A stretch of DNA of 64,000 bases from NCBI GenBank assembly GCA_020205615.1, contig JAINUW010000268.1:1-64000 (forward strand). The letters are read 5' to 3'. Source of the DNA: Panax quinquefolius (Eukaryota > Streptophyta > Magnoliopsida > Apiales > Araliaceae). Below the pieces are notes generated by a model. It saw only the letters and a list, made by a program, of their open reading frames with translations. It searched no databases and was not told the origin of the DNA. Positions 1-12,864 of this stretch are shown here, in pieces (position 1 is the first letter of the stretch; every line of letters starts with the position of its first letter). The position numbers and the translations under genes were made by a program.

Positions 1-1847
1 AATCAAATTGCATAAAAAGTGCTAAACATGTAAAATCGAAGTTTAAAAAATTTTACAAACCATATACCCCGATCACCCTTTACGCACAATTATTAATTAA
101 ACGAAAAGATAAAGAATAAAATCATACCTCAAGATCCAAGCTTCCTCGCACAAGTTCACCTCCAATCATTTTCGCTCAACTTCAATCCACCGGTTTGGTT
201 CCTTCCTTCGATCAACGTTACCACCCAATGTTTGGCCTCTAGAGGTGATCCACCAAGGAATAATAAGAATTCAAGAAGATGGGTATATGGCTAAACCCTA
301 GTTTTCTATCTCATAGAAAAGGCGATTTCTCCCAACTATCGAATTATTACGACATGTTAAAAGTCAACAACCACCTCACCCATAATAAGACCTCTTATTT
401 ATGTATGTGACGCGGCAACCCACCTTAACAATTAAGGAATTGGTTTATTTAATTAATTAAATTTTTTAATTAATTAAGCTCCTTAATCTTATTAGGATAA
501 TTAATTAAACTCCTTTAACTAATTTTCCCTCCTAATCCTATTAGGAATAAATGAGAGTACTTATATTAAATTAATTCCTAAACTCTTTTGTAAATTAAAA
601 AATAATAATTGTAATAATATTAATAAGACTCCTCTTATTAATTTATATTTAATATTTCTAAAATATTAAATAATAAATATTAAGCTATTTAATTTGTTCT
701 ATCACCATAGATTAAATTAAATATACATAACATATTATTACGATTATGCCATTAACTTCTTAAATAATTATTCTTCCTTTTACGGTGTGACCCTTTAGGT
801 TCTCCATATTAAACCCACAGAATAAATCAATTAGAATAATTTAATCTTATTTAAATAAATAAATTAAACAATTAATTTATTTAAATAAATAATATTTATT
901 CTACAATAGGATAAGCCTCCTCAATCATCAACGACTTTTCGTGATAATATAGATTTCAACATTAATCATAAAAGAACCTTTCGAGTAAATAGTTACCGCA
1001 TAATTCAATCCTTCCAACCATACAATGTCCTAATTAAATATAAGACATGGAATTACCACAAGTCTTATTTTATTTAATTATATGTATTTGATCCTTAAAC
1101 GCATTAACTCCAAATAATGCAAATTAGAAACTCCTTTCTAATTTCATTCTCGCTTTTCGCCAAGGACTACCGGGTCATCATTTATCTAATCACATAGAGA
1201 TTTTTCTCTTTATTGTAAGTGGTAGATTCTTTATCGATCATACATTATCTCCATGTACAACTTATTATACCCAAGCATACCCTTCGATATACCCTAAGGG
1301 TCTTAAGGAATAAGTCAAAGTATAACTCATCATACACAAGATACTATGATGATCTCAAGTCCAAGGATCACTTCAGACTACTATCACTACAGAATTCCTA
1401 TCGACAAAGTGCAAGTAAAACTCCATTAGGTATTCCTCAACAGCCACGCTCGCTGAACTTATTCTCTAATAAGCACCTACATACCGCTTTTAGTGTTCCA
1501 CAACAAATGATCACGAGATCAATCATCCTCATCCAATGAAAGCAAGCAACGATGTATTCAATCTATCCCTGATTCACTAATCCCCAATTTAGTAATTCAA
1601 TGATTGGGGAACTATTTTAGTTTTAAGCTTTCTAAGAATTTAGATCTCATTAGAATGATCATCATCATTATTCTAAAAGCATCGCTTTAAAACTACTATG
1701 GGTTTATCACATATTATAAAACAAGATCATGTAGATAATTAAAAGTTTTAATAAATTAATATTTTTATTAATAAATGAATAAAATTGTTACAAAGTATAT
1801 GCTTTTATCATCAAACATGATCGGGCTTCAAGTGCATACTACTTTCA
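1..1847 (-). repeat. 3' LTR of copia A
   Basis: It matches the plus-strand LTR at 23699-25586 along its whole length in reverse complement. On the minus strand it begins with TGAAAGTAGTATGCAC at 1847, right after a purine-rich tract (rc of 1848-1860). About 25-30 bases of the far end are missing because the window starts inside it. The full LTR is about 1.89 kb, long for copia. No coding sequence was found; the ORF at 1219-1539 is antisense LTR. Confidence 0.85.
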
Positions 1848-1860
1848 ATCTCCCACTGCA

Positions 1861-4855
1861 CTAAAGCCAATCGTCATGGTATCTCATACTCTTCTTCTCT
1901 AATGACGATTATCCCGTCGTTGATAAGTTTTAGTTAATGGATATGTAATGTTGTTCATGAGAGTCCACTATCTCTATAGTGATTTCCCATCTTCAATGAT
2001 TCTAATAATCAAATGAAAGTGCCACAACACATGTTTGGGATCCAAGATGAGACTTCAGAACTATTCCTTGTCTCAGAATGAACTTTTAATCCAAAAACAA
2101 TCAACTCTGCAGCTTCATTTATAGCTATATACATAGTTTTTATCACTAAACCTACAAACTTGCGTCGTTGAAACCTTTCAATTCACTGCACCACCGCTCA
2201 AGGTAACTCTTACCATAAAGTGGATTTTTCACATATCTTGGTCCTGTCTGAAAAAACTTGAGTCTCATAAGCCTCTAGTTTTAATTTAGACTCACCATGA
2301 ATATGATCACATCCTTAGTGCCTAAGCTAAGCACTTTAAGATGTTTTTCATCGACCATAGTGAACTTCTCCATAATACGACCATCAACATCGTGTCTCAG
2401 ACATTTCATTGCATACATGATTGTCACCATGCGACCTCTTTCGTGAGAGTCTGTGGGGGACTATTAGAGAGATACACCCAAGGGGCTCATCAACACGAGA
2501 CATCCCATTGAGTTTGCCATGCTAAATCTGATTTTAGCATCAAATGAATATACGCTCTCGGGTTAAGTCGCCGAGGATCCTTAAAATCATCTATATAGAT
2601 TTGTATCCCCAATTAAGATACTCTTCCCAAATCATTCATGGAGGAATGTTTAGACAACTTTATCTTTACCGATCAGAAGATTAAGATGTCATTCCTCATC
2701 CAGTAGATATCAACATATAATACTGTAGGAATGTCACGACGCCTCCCAATCGACCCTTTGTATTGCATACTATAAACTCTTCTCTTTCATCGTGATGTAA
2801 CTCTCAGATCATCATCTTCTATGATGCTGCACTTCATCATCATCATCCATGATGAATCCATACCTCCTGTATCTTTCTAAGATCATTCTAGATTTACTTA
2901 TCTCTATTGTGGTAAAATAGATCTATCTATATGTTCCTCTTATTTCGACTTATAAGATTTTTGTGGTTCTTGAACTCTTCAAGATCTATTATCCTCCTAC
3001 TAGCCCCTTCAATGATAAACACCTTTATCTTTAGGCGCAACATGTTTCTCGTGAACAAAACACCTTTTGCTAAGTAGAATTATAGAACATATACCCTAAA
3101 CTTACTTTTTAGATGTCCCACAAATCAGATTTGTCAAATTTTGTCCCAAGCTTATCCTTTTGAAACCTTTCACATAAGTCGACAACCACTTATCTTAACA
3201 TACTTAAGATTAGAATCCTCCATGTCCATAACTTTTACGAGTCTTCAATGGATTTTGAGGTTACCTTTTTCAGAGATATGCAGTACCATTTCTAGGACAT
3301 TAATGACCTCTAAAAGGATACCGGAATGCCTCAGAAAATCATTTTGGACCGCATTCACGTTCAACAACAAGGTATGATTTTCCTTTCAGATACATCAATC
3401 AATTATTACGCATCGAGATAAGGCCCATTATGAGAAAACCATTCGAGATGATCTAGAAACTTATCGCACAAGTATTCCTTCCTCGATCCCGATCAAAGAA
3501 TCTTAATACTTTGCCAATTTTTTCACTTTGAATTCTTTGAACCTTTCAAATAATTCACACTTTTTTCAAGAAATACACACATTCAACTCTTCGAATGATC
3601 ATCTCCTTTTCTTATACTAGTTTGTTCAATTTGTAAAATTATTTTCAATGTAAGTCAAGTATACAAAATCCATTAATGATATTCTAGTCCTATTTAAATA
3701 TTATTATTATAAATAGAACAACAATTGTTCTTAATTATATTACCAAAAATTTTATTGTCCAACAATAAAATGGAAATAATGTTTCTAACAAGAATTGGAA
3801 TACAATAACAACTTATCGACTTAATAGATTCGCCTGTAGCGCCCTAAACTATAAGTTTCTATAGCTAATGCAAAGAACCTTGCTTCATTTTCCACACATG
3901 ATTACTTATATTTGTTTAACTTTCTACTCGCTGGTCCCTTCATAAATCTATATTTATGATAACCAAAGCCCAGATCCAATACCCAAGTAGAACCTCGACT
4001 TAAAGAAAAAATTATTTTAAATCATGAACAAATTAGTATTTGTAACCAAAACTTCACTAAGCTTCTTTCGTTAGCCTCAAGATGCTTCTAGCTTTTTTCC
4101 AAGGTCTCGTGCTTATTGCAAAGGGAAGCAAACTCCTTGCTATCCAGACGCTTTTGTTCTTATTATCTTTTGTTTACGCCTTTCTTTTTACCTTCTTTGA
4201 ATCGCTCTTCTTTCGTAAGATCCTTCGCCCCTACCAAGAAAAGATTCTGATCTTTCTTGGTCGAAAGTGACTCTCAACATTTTTCAATATGTTAAAGCAA
4301 ATCAACGAGGCTAATATCTAGCTTATTCATATGAAAAAATTCACAACAATTGCGAAGGGAAAGGAGTCCCGGAGTGAGTGTAAGATCAAATTGGCTCAAC
4401 TCTCCATCCATGACAAAACTCGTCATTCTAATCGATCAATCAAACTGATAATGTTAAGGACTTTTATCCGCATCAGAAAGTGTCATCATCATTATAGATC
4501 TAAGAGCTCCTTAGATATCTCGATATTCATCGCCCCACTTTTTCCTCACCATCAACTACTGATGTAAGCGTAAATATGTAGAAGATCCATAGTTTCATGC
4601 CGACGTCAATCTGTTACTCATAGATGCGAAAGCACGATGATCGAGCAAATTACATGCATCATCTCGCCACTTTCTAAAAGTAGCAATGTCTTCCTCGTGA
4701 GGCATTGTCTCGCAACCATTGCAGGATAGACGATAAGGACATAAGATAACTTTTCACCCATGAGAACTATTTCAAATTCCTTAACCAATCCGCTTAATAT
4801 GGTTTCGTTAAATAACATCTAATATGTTTCAAGCAGTTGATAGTAATTTAGACAT
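1861..4855 (-). pseudogene. Copia A gag-pol, decayed
   Basis: The start at 4855 (MSKLLS...) opens a copia gag; the stretch 4818-4618 reads EFEIVLMGEKLSYVL, matching the gag of copia B. Further down on the minus strand come a zinc-knuckle region, a 'DQNLFLVG'-type linker (about 4270-4230), protease remnants, the integrase C-terminal end, reverse transcriptase and RNase H. The end is the conserved WL-stop immediately before the polypurine tract. Many stops and frameshifts occur and most of the integrase core is absent. At 2,995 bp it is almost the same length as the copia B copy (2,986 bp) and shorter than a usual copia polyprotein (about 4 kb), so both probably descend from an already shortened master. 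Confidence 0.8.
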
Positions 4856-7136
4856 TGTAAAATTTCTCAGAAATGAATTTGTAATTAACAAACATTTTAA
4901 CATACATTCTTTATTAATTACCAAAATAAATTAGGTCTTATTTTAAATTGGTATCTCCCACTATTTTCTTCAAACTATATTACCTCAATATATATAGTTC
5001 GCAAAATCTAATTAAAGATCTGCTAAAGGAGAATAATGATCCCATTTCAAATGTATATAGCCTTGTGGGTGACACAACAAACTATATATAAATAAATAGG
5101 TAGACAACTTTTGTCAATTACATCAACTATGCAACCTTTTGCTTTTGCCTCTAGATTATTTTTGATCAAGTGGTGGCACATCCTAATCAAATTATCCAAG
5201 TTAAGTCCGACCTAGCACTCCATATATTCAAAAAAAGAAAATATCATCCTTGTGGTGACACAACAAAACAATATTGTTCAATTTTCTTTATAAGATCAAA
5301 TGTGATAAATTAACATCTTAAATACTTTAATACATGGGCCAGGCGACAATAAACAAACTCATATTAAATATTTAATACTCTATTAATTTTATCATGCTAG
5401 TATAATAATGCTCGATATTCCAAATATCTTTAAACGCTTTAGACTTAATATAAAAATTTGAGGGGTTTGTTATTAAATGTCTCATTGTTTAGTGCGCATG
5501 CACATATATATATATAAAATACGCTATTATATTAATGAATACGCAAGTAATGCTTTCAGATAATATATAATATATAGTATAAGCATGCATTATATAAAAT
5601 ATTATATTCTACCCGAATTGATTATGGACTTTATTCTAGTTTGGTCTCACTAGAGCCACCAAGTGAATCAAAAGGTCAAACCTAAAGTGCAAGAATTAAT
5701 ATTTAAATATAACTATTACATTTAATTTTGCTCCATTACAAATCGGGTCTTCAAGTCAGCCTCGCTTCTTTCGATCTCTAATTCTTCAAAATTAATTCTA
5801 AATATTCCTATTACAAAACTATTTTAAAATAAATAGAAACCTCGATCGCCACAAGGGAAGTACATGGAGAGGAGATAGAATTTACATTAAGAAAAATTAG
5901 AGAAGACGTATACGCAGAATCTCATTTAATAAAAACCCATACATTCACGCATCCAACTAAAATAAAATCCAATTACATCGTCAATAGTTCATAATCAATC
6001 CCATTTATTATCATACACATCACCATATGCATCAATAAATAACATTCATATCACTAATAATAAACATTTAATATATATATCGACATCATTTAATGGGCAA
6101 ATTTAGTTAAGATAAAATCTAATTTTGAATCAAAATAAACTCCTTTATTTTAATCCAAATTTAAATCAAAATAAAACTATTTTATTTTAATTTATCCAAT
6201 TTTTGAATAAAATAAACTATTTTATTTTAATCAAAATTTTAATCAAAATAAACTCCTTTATTTTTAATTAATTATGGAATCCAATTCCATGTAAAAAAAT
6301 TATTAAAGGAAACACTGATTATCTTTCCTATTCACAAATAAACTCCTTTATTTTGAATAATATGAAATCTTATTTTATATTTAAATAAACTCCTTTATTT
6401 AAGAAAGACCGATTCTTTTCCTATTCACAAATAAACTCCTTTATTTTCAATAATATGAAATCTAATTTCATATCTAAATAAACTCCTTTATTTAAGGAAA
6501 CAAGAATCCAATTTCAACTCCAATTTCAACTGCAGCCAATTATTATCATGGAATCAAATTCTAACTCTAATTAGTTAAGATGAAATTTAATTTTAAAATT
6601 AAAATAAACCTTTTATTTTAATATTAAATAAACCTTTTATTTTAAAATTAAAATAAACTTTTTATTTTAATTATAAAATAATTAATATATATATATATAT
6701 ATATTACGTAAACCGTGCTTTTTCAAAGTTAATCTATCGCATTGTCATTTATAGATATAATTAAGAATTATCACGGTATCCCTTTAGCTTTTATTTTAAA
6801 TTCATACGAATTCCCCGCCACGGGCCACCATCCATCGATTTTGCGACATCCAAAGAACGCTTTTCGTACATAGCCATGTAAAAAAAATTGTTCACGTTTT
6901 TTTTTTAATCTTTTTTTATATAAAGACGTGTAAATTTTTTAAAAAAAAATCTACCATATAAAAAAACGCGATTCTCTTTCCTTGAAAGTTTTAAAAAAAT
7001 GGCAAGGTGTTTTTTTTTTTTTTTTAATAAACTTATATTAAGAATGATGCTCAAATATTAAGCCGAATAATTCATACCATATTTTGATAAATATTTTCTA
7101 ATAATAAAAGGTAGATGAACTTAAAGCAAAAGATTT
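4856..7136 (-). other. Copia A leader (non-coding), AT-rich modular repeats
   Basis: This is the stretch between 5' LTR and gag, about 2.3 kb, mirrored by 9183-9656 plus 18657-20698 in copia B. Two internal repeat types stand out. Around 5050-5350 the motif CCTTGTGGTGACACAACA recurs; at 6110-6670 modules of the form TAAACTCCTTTATTTTAAT recur more than ten times. A TA run at 6684-6706 is the equivalent of the place where gypsy 1 entered copia B, so copy A shows the empty site. No ORF of note. Confidence 0.7.
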
Positions 7137-7260
7137 AATGGAATTGTAATATTTACTAACGCAAATCAAATTGCATAAGCAGCTTAAAAACAAAAATCGT
7201 AGTTTAAAAAATTACAAATTCATAAATTTTATCACCCCTTTACGCATAATTCATTAAATG
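7137..7260 (-). repeat. Remnant of the 5' LTR of copia A
   Basis: On the minus strand this matches the last about 120 bp of the copia LTR (compare 1-130 and the end of 23699-25586): an AAATCAAATTGCATAA tract followed by the GTTTAAAAAATT and ATCACCCCTTTACGCATAATT segments. Similarity stops near 7260. The rest of the expected 1.9-kb LTR is missing. Confidence 0.65.
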
Positions 7261-7649
7261 CTAATTTTTAAGAACGAATCTCCAAACAACATAAGTCACA
7301 ACAATACGTAATCTCCGCCGCTCACGGGGCATCTGTTCAAACCTTTCGTAATTATTGACACGACAATTAACAAACAATAATATAAATCAACCACTGCCTG
7401 CTTTCATCTCTGCCGCATTTAATATTCCCTACCAACCACCAAACGAATATTCCTCATAAAAATCATTTTATAACCACTTACTTATTTCTTTAAAATTTTC
7501 ACATTTCTCCTACTAAAATATCCACAAGATAATTAATAGATGAAATTCGAATTCCACACATGTTAATATCCTAACTTGGTGGCATTTCTTTTTTTCTAAA
7601 CTACATCCTATTTATGTTTAAATTACAAATACCAAATTCCTCTACTTCT

Positions 7650-7698
<49 letters not shown>

Positions 7699-7989
7699 GA
7701 ACTTTTTACCTTTATTAATACCTCCTCAATCCACTTTCTTAATTATTACGTATCTAAATCCTCATATTACGCAATCCACGCCACATACTCGGGTTAACAG
7801 ACAGATATTTCGTCTTTATCAATTCTACCATTCAGACGTAATATTCCCTCATAAATGAATATTCCCCATTCAATCAAATATTTATTTGTGCTTTTGTATT
7901 ATTATTTCTAAATCTAATATACTATAATTCCCCAATTTAATTGTTTAATTACGTGGTAAATACTAATTTCCAACAACAAGAAAGAGAAA
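7261..7989. other. Junction between the two copia copies, with gypsy-LTR-like scraps
   Basis: No gene. About 730 bp of AT-rich sequence replaces the U3 parts of both 5' LTRs. At 7408-7475 it resembles the minus-strand start of the gypsy LTR seen at 40260-40360: CGCATTTAATATTCCC, then ACCAAACGAATATTCC, then TTTTATAACCACTT in the same order. A weaker AATATTCCC scrap lies at 7842-7870. A TA microsatellite of about 43 bp sits at 7654-7696. Confidence 0.45.
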
Positions 7990-9182
7990 ATTGCTCAAAA
8001 CGTTTCTAATTTGCATTATTTGGAGTCAGGCATTTAAGAATCGAAATATATATAATTAAATAAAATAAGACTTGACAAAGAATTCCATGTCTTATATTTA
8101 ATTGGGACATCAGATGGTGGAAGGATTGAATCAGACTAAGAACTATTTACTCAAAGGTTCTTTTATGATTAATGTTGAAATCTATATTATCCGGAAAGTC
8201 GTTGATCGCTAGGAGGCTTATCCCTATTGTAGAATAAATATTATTTATTTAAATAAATTAATTATTTAATTTATTTATTTAAATAAGATTAGAATTGTTC
8301 TAATTGATTTATTCACAACCTAGCTTAATATGGAGAACCTAAAGGGTCACACACCATAAAAGGAAGAATAATTATTTAAGAAGTTAATGGCATAATCGTA
8401 ATAATATAGTTTAGTATATTTAATTTAATCTATGGTGATAGAATAAATTAAATAGCTTAATATTTATTATTTAATATTTTAGAAATATTAAATATAAATT
8501 AATAAGAGGAGTCTTATTAATATTATTACAATTATTATTATTTTAATTTCTAAAAGAGTTTAGGAATTAATTTAATATAAGTACTTTCATTTATTCCTAA
8601 TTGAATTAGGAAGGAAAATTAATTAAAGGAGTTTAATTAATTATCCCTAATAAGATTAGGGAGCTTAATTAATTAAAAGAATTTAATTAATTAAATAAAA
8701 CCCAATTCCTTAATTGTTAAGGTGGGTTGCCCACATCTATTAATAAGAGGAGTCTTATTATGGGTGTAACGGGTTGTTGACTTTTTTTCAACATACCTTA
8801 CATAATTCCAATTTGTGGGAGAGTACACCTTTTCTATAGAGATAGAAAAACTAGGGTTTAGCCAACCACCCTTCTTCTTGAATTTTCTTCTTTCCTCGTG
8901 GATCACCTCAGAGGCCAAACATATGGGTGGCTAACGTTGATCAAAGGAAGGAACCAAAACCGGTGGATTCAAGTTGAACGCGAAAAGGATTTGGAGATGA
9001 ACTTGTACACGAGGAAGCTCGATCTTCAAGGGTATGATTTTATTCTTTATCTTTTCGCTTAATTAATAATTGTGCATAAAGGGTGATCCCGTATATGGTT
9101 TGTAAATTTTTAAACTCGATTTTACACGCTTCCGCTTATTTTTTGCAATTTGATCGCTTTCATGAATATTACAAACCTAATA
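7990..9182 (+). repeat. 5' LTR of copia B, lacking its start
   Basis: It matches 24405-25586 almost base for base, for example TTTCTAATTTGCATTATTTG at the left and ATGAATATTACAAACCTAA at the right. The first about 700 bp of the LTR are replaced by the junction sequence. The short ORF at 8691-8918 (minus) is chance. Confidence 0.8.
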
Positions 9183-9197
9183 AAGGCATCGAGCCAA
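9183..9197 (+). promoter_or_regulatory. Primer-binding site of copia B (degenerate)
   Basis: Directly after the LTR end, AAGGCATCGAGCCAA resembles the plant initiator-tRNA-Met site TGGTATCAGAGCCAA. The expected TATCAGAGC reads CATCGAGC here. Reverse transcription would start at this site. Confidence 0.55.
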
Positions 9198-9521
9198 ACC
9201 TTTATGCTAATTATTAATTGTTTTAATTTGATATGTATATTGATACGTGTTTTGAACAATTTAATTGGGCATAATTTTATTGTATAAAATTTATTTAAAA
9301 AAAAACGTGAACTGAACTCTTATAGCCAATTTAATGTGTTTTAATAAAAAAAAAAAATAAAAGGCAGCGTGTTCTGCTAATAACCTGTAAACAAGATTCA
9401 AAAAGGAAATGGCAAAGAAGTGCACTTGCGGTGAATTTTTAACCGCATTTCGGAAATTGAGATTCACAAAAACAAAAAAAATGCGGATGCTATATATATA
9501 TATATATATATTATATAAAAT

Positions 9522-9561
<40 letters not shown>

Positions 9562-9566
9562 CCGTA

Positions 9567-9656
<90 letters not shown>
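9198..9656 (+). other. Copia B leader and TA microsatellite
   Basis: Non-coding leader, with an AAAAAACGTGAAC segment also found in the copia A leader. The last part, 9491-9656, is an interrupted (TA)n microsatellite of about 165 bp. Gypsy 1 is inserted at its right edge and TA repeats resume at 18657. The long 'IYIYIY' reading frames here are artefacts of the dinucleotide repeat. Confidence 0.7.
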
Positions 9657-9657
<1 letters not shown>

Positions 9658-12509
9658 GTAAGACCTCAAATTTTTTTAAATAAAAAGGAATTTCCTTTAT
9701 TTATTATTTTGAAATAGTAAGGGTTGATTTGATTAATGTGGATAGTTAAGGGTTAAATACGCAAATATTTCAAAATAAGCAAGTGGTTATAAAATATTCA
9801 TTTTATTGGGGAATATTCGTTTGGTCGTGGAATATTATTCGAATATTAGTTTGGTCGTGGAATATTAAATCGGGAATATTCGTTCGTTACCACAAGCCAT
9901 GTGGGCCCCATAACGGAAAGCGATTGGATGAGGAAAACGACAAAGTTTGGGTGGTTATAAATAATTGGCAGTAGTTATTCTGAATTAAGATCGTTGGAAT
10001 ACCCGGTGGTTAAAATACGTTGATGTCTGGCGTGGTTACACAAAGAAGACACTCAGTATTATTGCACAAAGATTGTTGAATTATTGATTCACGTAAGATG
10101 GCACTACTCAATAATTTTCACAGTGAGTTCTTCGCTCAATATTTTATTTTATTGATTCAATAATTGCTGCGTTGATATTTTATATTATTGTTGTTCAATA
10201 ATTGTCATCGCACAAGATTTCCCATTATCGCATCAATAATTCATATTATTTGAATAATATTATTAGATAACATTATTGGCAATGTCTAGAAAGTTACATC
10301 TAAGGAGAGGTTTGGTCACCTAATTGCGGCGCCAAGAAGAGAGATCCTTATCGAAAGCCCCCTTTCGAGGAACTACACTGGTCATCATAATTGTGATTCG
10401 TAATATTATTTGTGAATAATTAATTATTGATTCATATGATAAGGAAATATTTATTTTATATGAATATAAATGATGGATTTATTTATGTGGTTATTAATGA
10501 AGGAATTAATCTTTGAGATGTTTTATTTGTATTTTGTCGGATTGGAGGTATTAAAAGATCAAATCGGTGTTATTATAGCTTTATTGTGTGAGTTATAATA
10601 TTTAATCAAATCGTTGGATCGTTGTAATTTTTGGATATGTTATACATATATAAGTTGAGTATATGTCCACAAATTTTGAACCGTTAAAATGCACGAATGA
10701 TTTGTTGTGAATTTTAAGAGGTGTTTGATTCTAAAGTAGGGTTATAATTGATTTTGGTGAAAATTCTAGAATTGAGTGGGCCCCACTTGTGGTTGGTGAA
10801 GAAATGTGCTGAATTTTATTTCAAATGTGGTGGGTGGCAATAGTAGCGAGTGTAAAGCCATCGTAGTAGCAGGTCAAGTCCGCTTCTACGGCTAACATTT
10901 TCCTATAAATAGAGGCTAAGTTAGAATTGAAAATCACACCGTAAACAAAGTTTTCTCTTTCTCTCTCTATATTATTGAGCGTATTTTGTGAGTATTTAGA
11001 TACTTTGAGAGTTGTTGTTCAAGACAAGTTTCATTCAAGATCACTTCCGACCTTTCCTTCCAAGTCTCGATTCTTTGAGGTAAGGGATAAGGGATATTAT
11101 TTTTTTCAAATGATATTATTTCTTCAATATCATTATCTTTGAAATATTGATCCGAATTTTTATCAAATTTGGAACTTTTTCATGTCTGGGGGGTTACTAT
11201 TCATGAGTTACTATTCACGAGTTACTATTCATGAGTTACTATTCACGAGTTACTATTCACGAGTACTATTCATGTAAGCGTGAAGATGTTTTTTTGTGGA
11301 ATTTCTATCTTTTGGTGTCTGAGTTACTATTCACGATATTATCAAGACTATTCACGTATCTGGCACTATTCACTATTCCTAAAAATAAAATTTCTTCTTT
11401 TCGTCTAAAATATCTATTCGGATACTAGCTTTGATTGTATCCATGTTTTGATCATTCTTGAATTTTACACCACTATGATTATTTTGAGGTATTTTGGACG
11501 TGGATAAAACCAAGTACTAATCCTTAATCCTTAATCCTTGTCATTTTGTTTCAATCGGATTCGTTTCTTTAAAATATTTTTCATCATCCTCTACCTTAAA
11601 TGATGATATTATTGAATATCTTTGGCCTGTAGTGCAAAGATGAATGATTTCTGAAGAATATCTTTGGCCCGTAGTGTAAAGAAGATGAGCAGTGTTTAAA
11701 TGAAATGACCGATCGATGAATATCTTTGGCCTTTAGTAAAAAGATGAGCAGTGTTTAAATGAACATGACCGATCGATGAATATCTTTGGCCTCAGAGTGC
11801 AAAGATGAATGATTTCGAAGAATATCTTTGGCTGTAGTGCAAAGATGAATGGTGTTTAAATGAACATGACCGATTGATGAATATCTTTGGCCTTTAGTGC
11901 AAAGATGAACAGTGTTGAGATGAACATGACCGATTGATGAATATCTTTGGCTCAGAGTAAAAAGATGAATATTTGATTTGAGATGAATATTGATTGATGT
12001 TCTGAGGATAAAATATTGATGATGGATCGTTAAATTCATAGATTATAGTAGATTTCATTCTCTACGTAACTCTTCTATGAATTATTATTTCATTGCGAAT
12101 ATTGATCTGAAACTTGTTGCCTATTGTATTCTATCGATTTTTCCTGTTGGAGACTAACGATAATTTGTTGTATATTATCTTAGTCATAGTATTCTTTATC
12201 GGGCTAGTTGAGCTCACCCTTTTCCTTGTTGTTCCATTTTTCTTCTCGTGGAGGGTGAGAATGAAGCAGTACTAGTCGGGTATGGAATGAAGGTTCTAGA
12301 GAGAGTTGTTTAGTAGTCCTCACCATTTTTGTAAAATAATGTATCAATAATTATGATGGGGATTTATTTGCGTGTGGATATTTGTCAGAAGACAATATTT
12401 AAACTCATGATAAGATATATATTGTATTTCACACGACATTTGTATTATTGAAGTTGTAGTTTGCTTCTTGTACCATGTATTTGGCGACTAGTAATGGGTG
12501 TTGTGTATA
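9657..12509 (+). repeat. 5' LTR of gypsy 1
   Basis: It matches the 3' LTR at 15773-18656 over its length but loses the last about 18 bp (the CCTATTTTGGGGCGTCACA end). It contains a TATA box (10903-10910), a splice-donor-like AGGTAAGGG (11078), a tandem of 14-bp TACTATTCAYGAGT units (about 11196-11275), and a minisatellite built on ATCTTTGGCCTGTAGTGCAA (about 11617-11965). Differences from the 3' LTR are mostly small indels and changes at CAG, CG and CCG sites. Confidence 0.85.
10901..10915 (+). promoter_or_regulatory. TATA box of the gypsy 1 5' LTR
   Basis: TCCTATAAATAGAGG is a textbook plant TATA box. It is conserved in every gypsy LTR of this window: 17020-17031, 43820-43830, 50476-50487 and 56330-56340 on plus, 39099-39106 and 53315-53322 on minus. 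Transcription would start about 30 bp downstream, near the AAAATCACACCG stretch. Confidence 0.7.
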
Positions 12510-12690
12510 GTTGATTGGTATCGTCGAGCTATAAGTAAAGAGCCCCGAGCCTCTCATTTGGTGACTTCGGGTAATGGGGATGCAAGCTTGCCGACTCTCC
12601 GTAGGGGACGCCTATTTCCATGTGGTGGCCCGATAGAGTACCATTATGAGGTGTTTGTGGTTGAAGCACCATGAGGGTTGATTGGTATCG
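12510..12690 (+). other. Gypsy 1 primer-binding region with a 166-bp extra segment
   Basis: Gypsy D has the site GTTAGTATCGAGCTT directly after its LTR. Gypsy 1 instead shows GTTGATTGGTATCG twice, at 12510 and 12676, with about 166 bp of unrelated sequence between. The second copy continues into the normal leader (AGCTTAGGATATGATCTCTGG). Either this is a family variant with a doubled site or a repair insertion that removed the LTR end. Confidence 0.5.
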
Positions 12691-12864
12691 AGCTTAGGAT
12701 ATGATCTCTGGCGGAGATCGGGGAATAGAACTAGGAGAGGAGAGACGAGTAAATCCTTCGCTAGTGTGTCCTACCTAAGCTTATTTGTTAGTTGGTCGGT
12801 ATATAGGGATATTATGTGATTGATTTGATTTAATTAACCCTTGTTTTATGACGATGATTTGAGA

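Larger units (their letters stand above)
1..7260 (-). mobile_element. Ty1/copia element A, minus strand, cut by the window start
   Basis: Read on the minus strand this holds, in order, a short remnant of a 5' LTR (7137-7260), a long non-coding leader (4856-7136), a decayed gag-pol (1861-4855), a polypurine tract (1848-1860) and a 3' LTR (1-1847). The same parts occur on the plus strand at 7990-25586 (copia B), so the two are inverted copies of one family. Copia order is supported by gag followed by protease, integrase remnants, reverse transcriptase and RNase H, with the pol end directly against the polypurine tract. The last few LTR bases lie outside the window. No target duplication can be read. 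Confidence 0.85.

Noticed and set aside
1219..1539. 106-codon ORF
   Set aside because: It lies antisense in a copia LTR and the matching LTR at 23699-25586 does not keep it.
9409..9717. ORFs rich in Ile-Tyr repeats
   Set aside because: They are translations of a TA microsatellite; the same holds for 31808-32128.
11196..11275. Regular short repeats resembling a CRISPR-like array
   Set aside because: Direct tandem 14-bp units with no spacers, inside a retrotransposon LTR of a plant genome.
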